A DNA stretch of 64,000 nucleotides from Gammaproteobacteria bacterium (GTDB lineage Bacteria; Pseudomonadota; Gammaproteobacteria; Burkholderiales; Rhodocyclaceae): positions 1 through 64,000 of the forward strand of contig JARFTX010000001.1 of the NCBI GenBank assembly GCA_029289265.1, read 5' to 3'. Under the pieces are notes generated by a model. The model saw only the letters and a list, made by a program, of their open reading frames with translations. It had not been told where the DNA came from and made no database searches. Below, piece by piece: positions 52,764-61,668 of the stretch. The position numbers were made by a program, and so were the translations under genes. The first letter of the stretch is position 1, and every line of letters starts with the position of its first letter.

Positions 52764-54152
52764 ATGACCGCTCTGCGCCCCCGTCTCGAACGTCTCGTCG
52801 CCCGGCTCGAGGACGGGCTGGTGGAGCGGGGCCGTGAGGTGCGTCTTGCCCTGCTCGCCGCCCTCGCCGGGGAGCACACCCTGCTGATCGGACCCCCCGG
52901 CACGGCCAAGAGCGAACTCGCCCGCCGCCTGCATCGCGGTTTTCGGGATGCGGCGTACTTCGAGCGCCTGCTCACGCGCTTCTCGGTGCCCGAGGAGCTG
53001 TTCGGGCCGTTGTCGATCAGCGCGCTCGAGCAGGACCGCTACGAGCGTCACACGGCCGGGTTTCTGCCCGAAGCGTCGATCGCCTTCATCGACGAGGTGT
53101 TCAAGGCCAATAGCGCGATCCTCAACGCACTGCTGACGCTCCTCAACGAGCGCGAATTCGACAACGGCGCGGGGCGCGTGCGCTGTCCGCTGATCAGCGC
53201 GATCGGCGCGACCAATGAGGTGCCCGAGGACGAGGTCGCGGAGGCCTTCTTCGACCGCTTCCTGCTGAGGCTGCCGGTGGCGCCGGTGACGGCGGCTGGC
53301 TTTGGACGGCTGCTTGAAGCCGGCGTGGCCACGACCCACGACGAATTTCCCGACGCGCTCGATGCGTCCGAGCGCGCGGCGCTGAACGTCGCCGCGGCGG
53401 GTGTGAGGCTGCCCGCAGAGGTCGGAGCGCTGCTCGGAGAATTGCGCGTGCAACTCGGCGAGGATGCGCACTATGTCTCGGACCGGCGCTGGGTCAAGAT
53501 CGTCGGCCTGCTCCGGGTGGCGGCGGCGTGCGAGGGCCGCCGCGCCGTGTCGTGCTGGGATCTGTGGCTGCTGCCGTGGTGTGTGGCGGCCGACTCCGCC
53601 GGGCAGCGCGCGATCGCGGACTGGCTTGCGGCCCGGCTGGGCGTGCGCGAGGCGTGGTCGCCGCCGCGGCTCACCCGCGTGGTGGAAGCCTTCGAGGCCC
53701 AACTCGACGCAGAGCGCAGCGCCAACGACCTCGATTACGACGAGTCGGGCCGGCTTCGCTTCTCGGCGACCGAGCTCGCCGGCGAGATCGGCGACGCCAA
53801 GGGCGGGGCCGGGGCGCTGCGCATGACCTACGCGCGCCAGCGCCGTTACGGAACCGCGCACATCGGGGCCCGGACCAGACAGCTCGACGCGCTGCTGGGG
53901 CGGATTGCCGCCTATCGCGCCGAGATCTCTGCCGTTCGCGCGGAACTCGACGCCTTCGTAGCGGCGAGCTTGTGGATGGACGGCGAGATCGCAGCACGCA
54001 TCGCCGAGCACCTCGCAGCCACGGACGATGCGGTCGCCGGCCTCGAAGCGCGTGCGCGCGCGGCCCGCGACGGGTTCGAAGCCTTGCCGCGGCTCGCCGG
54101 AGAGACAGGGCCCGTGCCTGCGCCGGTCGAACACGAACCCCTGTCGGCCTGA
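52764..54152 (+). CDS. ravA: MoxR-family AAA+ ATPase (RavA type)
   Basis: A 462-residue AAA+ protein. Walker A is GPPGTAKS (43-50). The TRFSVPEELFGPLSISALE segment and LPEASIAFIDEVFKANSAIL carry Walker B with Asp110-Glu111, and sensor 1 is GATNEVPEDE. The body text is close to E. coli RavA (ERLLTRFSVPEE.FGPLSI.AL...RYER...G.LPEA). MoxR ATPases act with VWA proteins as chaperones for metal-cofactor insertion or complex assembly; E. coli RavA-ViaA is linked to respiratory Fe-S complexes and stress. The VWA partner follows 69 bases downstream. Preceded by 208 bases with no gene. Confidence 0.9.
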   Translation: MTALRPRLERLVARLEDGLVERGREVRLALLAALAGEHTLLIGPPGTAKSELARRLHRGFRDAAYFERLLTRFSVPEELFGPLSISALEQDRYERHTAGFLPEASIAFIDEVFKANSAILNALLTLLNEREFDNGAGRVRCPLISAIGATNEVPEDEVAEAFFDRFLLRLPVAPVTAAGFGRLLEAGVATTHDEFPDALDASERAALNVAAAGVRLPAEVGALLGELRVQLGEDAHYVSDRRWVKIVGLLRVAAACEGRRAVSCWDLWLLPWCVAADSAGQRAIADWLAARLGVREAWSPPRLTRVVEAFEAQLDAERSANDLDYDESGRLRFSATELAGEIGDAKGGAGALRMTYARQRRYGTAHIGARTRQLDALLGRIAAYRAEISAVRAELDAFVAASLWMDGEIAARIAEHLAATDDAVAGLEARARAARDGFEALPRLAGETGPVPAPVEHEPLSA

Positions 54153-54221
54153 GCCTCCGGTGAGGCGCGACACGTCCTCATTCCGGGCGCAGATCGTCGT
54201 CGGCGCCCGGCGCACGGGCCA

Positions 54222-55916
54222 ATGAAGATCGACATCGCGGCGCGGCCGCTGCTCTTCGAATCCCTCGAGGCGCCGCTTGCGCCCCTCGAACGACTGCCGC
54301 GCAGCCTTTGGCTGGGGGGCATGACGCATTCCCAGGGCACTCTGGTGCCGCGACTCGCCGCGCTGGAAGCCTGGCGTGCGGCGCTCCTCGTCGGCGGGTT
54401 GCCCGAGGCGGCATCGACCGGCTGGCCGCCGGAGGCGCTCGGTCTGCGCGTGCAGGCCCTCTTCGCCGAGCTCGAGTTGCCGCGATACTGTGGCGGCAAC
54501 CCCGAGCTCGGCGATACCGTGCTGCAGGGTGTGCTCTTTCACCTCGACCTGATCGTCGATTACATCGACCGCGGGGCGTCGGCCGACGAGGCCGTCGAGA
54601 TGGCGCTTGCGGCCTTCCGCAGCGACTGGTCGGAGCGCTGCGGCGAGATGGACGCCCTGATCGAGGTGTTCGGCGATCTGGGCGACCTCCTGAAGAACAC
54701 CCGCTGGGATCTGCTGCGCGGTCTGCTGCGCAGCAGCGGCTGGCAGGAGGTGGTGCGGATTCGCCGTTTGCTGGAGCAGATGCCTGCGCTTGTGCGCGTG
54801 ATTCGCCAGCTCGGGCGCGAGCGGCCGATCGAGGTGCTCGACGAAGCGTCCCAGTGCACCGCCGCCGTGATGGAGGAAGCGCTCGCGCTGCGTGCCCGCA
54901 CGCGCAGCGTGCATGTGCCCGATCTGCCCGGACAGACACGCGGGGTGCATCGTTCCGGGCGGATCGCGCGGATGCTGCCGGCCGAGGCGATGATGCTTGC
55001 GCATCCGCGCCTGCGCCTGGTCTGGCACGCGCGCCACGCCGAGCGGGCGCTGCTCGCCTACGAGGACGACGATCGCATGGAGGAGGTGCGCCAGGCCCAT
55101 GCGCCGGTGTTGAGACCGACGCCCCGGCGTGCGCCGGAGCGCCGCATGGAGATGGGGGCGATGCTGGTCTGCGTCGACACCTCGGGGTCGATGCAGGGCG
55201 GTGCCGAGGCGGTGGCGAAGGCCGTCGTCCTCGAAGCGGCCCGCGCCGCGCACGCCCAGCGCAGGCCCTGCCACGTGTTCGCCTTCAGCGGACCGGACGA
55301 GGTGGTCGATCTGGAACTCGGGGCCGACCTGGGTGGACTCGAGCGTCTGACGCAGTTTCTCGGGCAGACGTTTTCCGGCGGTACCGACATCTGCGGCCCG
55401 CTCGAGCGCGCGCTCGGCCGGCTGGACGATGAGGGATGGCAACTCGCCGACCTGCTCATCGCCTCGGACGGCGAGTTCGGCGCGACGCCGGCGCTCGCAG
55501 GACGCGTCGCGCGGGCGCGCACCGAGGCGGGCTTGCGCGTGCAAGGGATCCTGATCGGCGATCGCGAGACCATCGGCCTGCACGAGCTTGCCACAGACAT
55601 CCTGTGGGTGCGCGACTGGCGGCGCTTCGGTCAGGGCGATGGGTGCTCTCCCGTGCATTCGAGCCGCCTCACGGCTGACTATTTTCCCGGCGCACTGCGC
55701 ACTCCGGAGAACCGCGATGCGACCGTCAGCGGCGGCGAGGCCTCGGCCGCGCTGCGGGCAGGCCGTCGCGAGAAGGGCGGGATCGCGAACCTGTATCGCA
55801 GCGCGGGGCGCGAAGCGAATGCCCCGGAGGGGGCATCGGACGGCGCGACCTCTGCGGCGTCGGACGGAGCCGCAAGGGGAGCCTCGGGGCAGGACGACGG
55901 GCCCCGGACCGATTGA
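54222..55916 (+). CDS. viaA: VWA-domain protein (ViaA type)
   Basis: A 564-residue protein. The N-terminal half is helical. The WDLLRGLLRSSGW...IRRLLEQMPAL..VIRQLGR region resembles the ViaA middle part. The VWA domain starts about residue 314 and its MIDAS is DTSGS (319-323), with T in the FSGGTDI segment and D in the LIASDGEF segment. The last 90 residues are low-complexity Ala/Gly/Asp-rich. ViaA binds RavA and stimulates its ATPase in E. coli. The start 54222 follows ravA directly in the same direction. No transmembrane segment is evident. Confidence 0.87.
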   Translation: MKIDIAARPLLFESLEAPLAPLERLPRSLWLGGMTHSQGTLVPRLAALEAWRAALLVGGLPEAASTGWPPEALGLRVQALFAELELPRYCGGNPELGDTVLQGVLFHLDLIVDYIDRGASADEAVEMALAAFRSDWSERCGEMDALIEVFGDLGDLLKNTRWDLLRGLLRSSGWQEVVRIRRLLEQMPALVRVIRQLGRERPIEVLDEASQCTAAVMEEALALRARTRSVHVPDLPGQTRGVHRSGRIARMLPAEAMMLAHPRLRLVWHARHAERALLAYEDDDRMEEVRQAHAPVLRPTPRRAPERRMEMGAMLVCVDTSGSMQGGAEAVAKAVVLEAARAAHAQRRPCHVFAFSGPDEVVDLELGADLGGLERLTQFLGQTFSGGTDICGPLERALGRLDDEGWQLADLLIASDGEFGATPALAGRVARARTEAGLRVQGILIGDRETIGLHELATDILWVRDWRRFGQGDGCSPVHSSRLTADYFPGALRTPENRDATVSGGEASAALRAGRREKGGIANLYRSAGREANAPEGASDGATSAASDGAARGASGQDDGPRTD

Positions 55917-55934
55917 ACGACTGAAGAGGTAGCC

Positions 55935-56786
55935 ATGAATTTTTCGACCGAGACCATTGCCCTGCTGGAGCGCTTCGCCGCTGCGTCGGCCTTGCCGCGC
56001 GTGCGTGCCCTGCACCTGCCGCGCCCCGAGCTGGCGGACAGCAAGCAGGGCGAGTTCTGCGCGCTGGAGCTGGAGGACGGCTCGCTGGGCCTGTCCTACG
56101 TGCTGCTCGACGACACGCTCGCCCGGCTGGGTACGTCCTATGGCGAGCGCAGCCTCGCGGGCACCGATCCGCTGGCACTCGCGCGCGCCTATGCCGGCTT
56201 GGGTGGGGCAAACGGCGCCGTCGAGCGCACGCTCGGATTCGCCGCGGTCAATGCGCTCACGCGCTGCCTGTTCGATCGTGCCGGCTACGTCCCCGACTCG
56301 AGCACCGACTCGGTCGGGCAGATCGATCCCGGTCCCACTGATCACATCGGCATGATCGGGCTGTTCACCTCGCTGGTCGAACGCTTCGTCACCGCAGGCG
56401 CGCGCCTGACGGTCGTGGAGCTCAAGGCCGAGCTCGCCGGCGAGCGGGAAGGCTTTCGCGTCACGCTCGATCCGGCCGAGCTCGCAAGCTGCAACAAGGT
56501 ACTCTCGACCAGCACCATCCTGCTCAACGACACGCTCGATCGCATGCTCGCCCCGTGCGGCTCGGCGCGCGTGTTCGCGATGGTCGGCCCGGGCGCCGGC
56601 TGCCTGCCCGATGCGCTGTTTTCACGCGGCGTGACCTTGCTGGGGGGGAGTTGGATCGTCGACACGCCGGGCTTTGTCGACGCCCTGGCGAGCGGCGGAG
56701 CCTGGACCCCCTTCGCCCGCAAGTTCGCCATCGATCGGAGAACCTATCCGGGGTTCGACGCGCTGCTGAAGCGGGTCGGCGCGTAG
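55935..56786 (+). CDS. DUF4213/DUF364 (putative heavy-metal chelation) protein
   Basis: A 283-residue protein with the two-domain pattern of the DUF4213-DUF364 family. The N-terminal enolase-like part has SYVLLDD, then a [20 protein letters not shown] segment. The C-terminal Rossmann-like part has [21 protein letters not shown], then [23 protein letters not shown] (GPGAG at 218-222) and [11 protein letters not shown]. The family prototype was proposed, from its structure, to bind or chelate metal ligands; the real substrate is unknown. The gene lies 18 bases after viaA in the same direction and 178 bases before ftsH. Its link to the RavA-ViaA pair is inferred from the spacing. Confidence 0.8.
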   Translation: MNFSTETIALLERFAAASALPRVRALHLPRPELADSKQGEFCALELEDGSLGLSYVLLDDTLARLGTSYGERSLAGTDPLALARAYAGLGGANGAVERTLGFAAVNALTRCLFDRAGYVPDSSTDSVGQIDPGPTDHIGMIGLFTSLVERFVTAGARLTVVELKAELAGEREGFRVTLDPAELASCNKVLSTSTILLNDTLDRMLAPCGSARVFAMVGPGAGCLPDALFSRGVTLLGGSWIVDTPGFVDALASGGAWTPFARKFAIDRRTYPGFDALLKRVGA

Positions 56787-56891
56787 CCGACCCCGGCTCG
56801 GCCGTCCGGCCGGCGACCTCGGGCCGATCTGGGATAGAATCGGCCACTTGCATCGATGCCGCCCATTGGCGCAAACGATCGCCGCGATCGG

Positions 56892-56921
56892 TTTACCGGC
56901 GGGAACATTCGCCACTAGAAT
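56892..56921 (+). promoter_or_regulatory. Candidate ftsH promoter
   Basis: TTTACC (56892-56897), an 18-base spacer and TAGAAT (56916-56921). Transcription from it would start near 56928, after the in-frame ATG at 56920, supporting TTG 56965 as the ftsH start. Confidence 0.4.
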
Positions 56922-56964
56922 GGGTCGATTAGGTGCTCCCCAACAGGGTCAGGAAGGAAAGGCT

Positions 56965-58857
<1,893 letters not shown>

Positions 58858-58883
58858 ACGTTCTCCAGCGGTTCCTGCCCCAC

Positions 58884-58914
58884 GCGGGCCGGCGCAAGCC
58901 GGCCCGCTGCTTTG
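58884..58914 (+). terminator. Hairpin after ftsH
   Basis: GCGGGCCGGC (58884-58893), GCAA, GCCGGCCCGC (58898-58907): a perfect 10-bp stem closed by a GNRA tetraloop, followed by TGCTTT. The T-run is short. The 253-base gap up to glmM holds this hairpin and no gene; a CATAAT at 59077-59082 may be a glmM -10. Confidence 0.65.
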
Positions 58915-59110
58915 GGTGGGTCGCCCTGTGTCCGTTCTGCGGACGGCCGGATCGCGATCTCGGCGGATCGCCGTGCCGATCGAGGCCATGACCGGTCTGC
59001 TCGACCTGGGTAGCGGACTGTCGCAGGCGGGGCCGTAACAGCGTGCTTCGGTGCGTGCCGGCTCGGCGCGCTGGTGCATAATCGCCGTTTTCAAGGCAGG
59101 GGCTGTTGCG

Positions 59111-60463
59111 ATGGGGCGCAGATATTTCGGCACCGATGGGGTGCGCGGGCTGGTGGGCGAGAGCCCGATCACGCCCGAGTTCGTGATGCGACTGGGTTAT
59201 GCCGCGGGCCAGGTGCTGGTGCGGCGCGAGATGCTGCCCCATGGTGAGGCGCCCGCGGTGCTGATCGGCAAGGACACCCGGATCTCCGGTTACATGCTCG
59301 AGGCTGCGATGGAGGCGGGTTTCGCGGCGGCAGGCGTCGACGTCATGCTGGCCGGGCCGCTGCCGACCCCGGCGATCGCTTACCTCACCCGGGCCCTGCG
59401 CCTGCAGGCGGGGGTCGTGATCTCGGCCTCGCACAATCCCTATTACGACAACGGGATCAAATTCTTCTCCGCCGATGGGGCCAAGCTCCCCGACGCCATC
59501 GAGAGCGAAATCGAGGAACTGGTCGACCAGCCCGTGGGTTGCGTCGAGCCGGCCCGGCTCGGCAAGGCGCGCCGCATCAACGACGCGGCCGGGCGTTATA
59601 TCGAGTTCTGCAAGAGCACGTTTCCAACCGAGCTCGACCTGCGCGGTCTGCGCATCGCGGTCGACTGTGCCCACGGGGCGGCCTATCACGTCGCACCCAA
59701 CGTCTTCCACGAGTTGGGCGCGGAGGTGATCCCGGTCGGCGTCGAGCCCAACGGCATCAACATCAACGACGGCGTCGGAGCGACCCAGCCCGAGAACCTC
59801 AGCGCGGCGGTGCTGGAGAGCGGTGCCGACATCGGCATTGCCCTCGACGGCGACGGCGACCGGCTGATCATGGTCGATTCCGCGGGCAAGATCTACGATG
59901 GCGACAAGCTGCTCTACGTCATCGCGGCGGCGCGCAAGCAGGGTGGACGGCTCGACGGAGTGGTCGGCACCTTGATGAGCAACCTCGGGCTCGAGCATGC
60001 GATCGGTCGGCTCGGCGTGTCGTTCGAGCGCGCCAAGGTGGGCGATCGCTACGTGCTGGAGATGCTGCTCGCGCGCGGCTGGAAACTGGGTGGCGAGAGT
60101 TCCGGACATCTCATCTGCCTCGAATGCCACACCACGGGCGATGCGATCGTCTCCGCGCTGCAGGTGCTGGCGGCGCTCAAGCGGGGCGGGATCACGCTCG
60201 CCGAGGCTTGCGCCGACGTCGAGTTCTATCCGCAGAAGCTCATCAACGTGCGGATGCCCCCCGGCTTCGAGTGGCGAGACCATCCCGGCATCGCTGAAGC
60301 GCGGCATCGGGCCGAGCAGGATCTGGGCGAGAGTGGCCGGGTCCTGCTGCGTCCCTCGGGAACCGAGCCGCTGCTGCGCGTCATGGTGGAGGGGCGCGAC
60401 GGCGAGCAGGTCGGGCGGCTCGCCCGGGAGATCGCCGCGGCGGTCGAGCGCGCGACGGCCTGA
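59111..60463 (+). CDS. glmM: Phosphoglucosamine mutase
   Basis: A 450-residue mutase converting glucosamine-6-phosphate to glucosamine-1-phosphate for peptidoglycan and [11 protein letters not shown] starts the protein. The phosphoserine loop is [18 protein letters not shown], the metal site DGDGDRL, the sugar-binding segment GGESSGHL and the phosphate-binding loop [17 protein letters not shown] 59111 is fixed by the GRRYFGTDG opening. Confidence 0.97.
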   Translation: MGRRYFGTDGVRGLVGESPITPEFVMRLGYAAGQVLVRREMLPHGEAPAVLIGKDTRISGYMLEAAMEAGFAAAGVDVMLAGPLPTPAIAYLTRALRLQAGVVISASHNPYYDNGIKFFSADGAKLPDAIESEIEELVDQPVGCVEPARLGKARRINDAAGRYIEFCKSTFPTELDLRGLRIAVDCAHGAAYHVAPNVFHELGAEVIPVGVEPNGININDGVGATQPENLSAAVLESGADIGIALDGDGDRLIMVDSAGKIYDGDKLLYVIAAARKQGGRLDGVVGTLMSNLGLEHAIGRLGVSFERAKVGDRYVLEMLLARGWKLGGESSGHLICLECHTTGDAIVSALQVLAALKRGGITLAEACADVEFYPQKLINVRMPPGFEWRDHPGIAEARHRAEQDLGESGRVLLRPSGTEPLLRVMVEGRDGEQVGRLAREIAAAVERATA

Positions 60464-60523
60464 GGCAGGGCGCCGGCGGGCAGCCGGACGGCTCCGCCTT
60501 GGGATCGACCTGCGTTCGGTGAC

Positions 60524-60557
60524 GTTTAACAGAAGTGTAATCTTGGGTGCGGATAAT
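60524..60557 (+). promoter_or_regulatory. Candidate PhoB-type promoter of pstS
   Basis: GTTTAAC-AGAA-GTGTAAT (60524-60541) has the 7-4-7 layout of a Pho box. The downstream half matches CTGTCAT at 5 of 7 positions and the upstream half at only 3. It is followed by exactly 10 bases and then GATAAT (60552-60557), the spacing expected of PhoB-activated promoters, which lack a good -35. Confidence 0.4.
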
Positions 60558-60629
60558 CCGTTTTGTTCCCGGCACCGACGGGAGCGCCCCCGAAGGGGTG
60601 GTCAATTCACGAAACTGGAGAAACTCCGC

Positions 60630-61607
60630 ATGTTCAAGAAGAGTCTCGTCGCCACGGCAATCGTCGCGCTCACCGCTTCTTTCGGCGCCCAGGCGCAGAT
60701 TCAGGTCGATCCCGCCCTCGAAGCCTACCAGCCTGTCTCCGGTGTGTCGGGCAACCTCAAGTCGATAGGCTCGGACACGCTCAACAACCTGATGACGCTG
60801 TGGGCGGAGGGCTTCAACAGCGCCTACCCCAACGTGCAGATCGAGATCGAAGGCAAGGGGTCGGGCACCGCCCCGGCCGCGCTGATCGCCGGCACCGCCC
60901 AGTTCGGCCCGATGTCACGGCCGATGAAGGCGAAGGAGATCGACGACTTCGAGAAGCGCTACGGGTACAAGCCCACGGCGATCCGCGGTGCGGTCGATGC
61001 TCTGGCCGTGTATGTGCACAAGGACAACCCCATCCAGTGCCTGACCATGCAGCAGGTCGATGCGATCTTCTCCAAGACGCGCAATGGCGGACTCGACCGC
61101 GACATCCGGACCTGGGGCGACCTGGGACTGACCGGTGAATGGGCCACGCGCCCGATTTCGCTGTACGGGCGTAATTCTGCCTCCGGCACCTACGGCTACT
61201 TCAAGGAAGTGGCGCTCTTCGACGGCGACTACAAGGACGAGGTCAAGGAGCAGCCGGGTTCATCGACGGTGGTGCAGGGCGTGGCCTCCGACATCGCCGG
61301 GATTGGCTACTCGGGTGTCGGCTACCGCACCGCGGATGTCCGCTCGGTGCCGCTTTCGACCGATGGCGGGGCGAGCTGCTATGATGCCGTCGCCGAACAT
61401 GCCGTCACCGGCGACTACCCGATCGCCCGGTTCCTATACATCTACGTGAACAAGAACCCCAACCAGTCGCTCGAGCCGCTGCGTGCCGAGTTCATCCGCT
61501 ACGTGTATTCGAGGCAGGGCCAGGAAGCCGTCGTGCGCGACGGTTACTTCCCGGTGCTGAAGCCCCTGGCCGATGCCGACCTGAAGGAATTCGGGCTGCT
61601 GAAGTAA
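60630..61607 (+). CDS. pstS: Phosphate ABC transporter substrate-binding protein
   Basis: A 325-residue periplasmic binding protein with a Sec signal (KKSLVATAIVALTASFGAQA). The phosphate-loop residues are visible in SIGSDTLNNLM, GKGSGTAPAALIAG, the FGPMSRPM segment and GRNSASGTYGYFKE. It is of the PstS-like group found next to long-form PstC. It starts a pst cluster and is separated from pstC by a strong UUCG hairpin, which fits higher expression of the binding protein than of the permease. Confidence 0.95.
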   Translation: MFKKSLVATAIVALTASFGAQAQIQVDPALEAYQPVSGVSGNLKSIGSDTLNNLMTLWAEGFNSAYPNVQIEIEGKGSGTAPAALIAGTAQFGPMSRPMKAKEIDDFEKRYGYKPTAIRGAVDALAVYVHKDNPIQCLTMQQVDAIFSKTRNGGLDRDIRTWGDLGLTGEWATRPISLYGRNSASGTYGYFKEVALFDGDYKDEVKEQPGSSTVVQGVASDIAGIGYSGVGYRTADVRSVPLSTDGGASCYDAVAEHAVTGDYPIARFLYIYVNKNPNQSLEPLRAEFIRYVYSRQGQEAVVRDGYFPVLKPLADADLKEFGLLK

Positions 61608-61618
61608 TCGTTGGAGAG

Positions 61619-61642
61619 GGGCGGGCGCTTCGGCGCCCGCCC
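61619..61642 (+). terminator. UUCG-capped hairpin between pstS and pstC
   Basis: GGGCGGGCGC (61619-61628), TTCG, GCGCCCGCCC (61633-61642): a perfect 10-bp stem with the exceptionally stable UUCG loop closed by C-G. Only scattered Ts follow, so it probably protects the pstS message or causes partial termination before pstC. Confidence 0.7.
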
Positions 61643-61668
61643 TCGTTCATTTCTGCAGGGGCTCATGC

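Noticed and set aside
52701-56345. A 1214-codon minus-strand frame opposite ravA-viaA, and similar long frames at 916-2415, 3574-5523, 5722-7944 and 56929-59172
   Set aside because: All are antisense shadows of conserved plus-strand genes and show no motif, signal peptide or ribosome site.
56848-56964. Longer ftsH start (ATG 56848 or ATG 56920)
   Set aside because: The extension is not FtsH-like, contains a probable promoter, and the conserved NN.FKN.AIW start follows a good ribosome site at TTG 56965.
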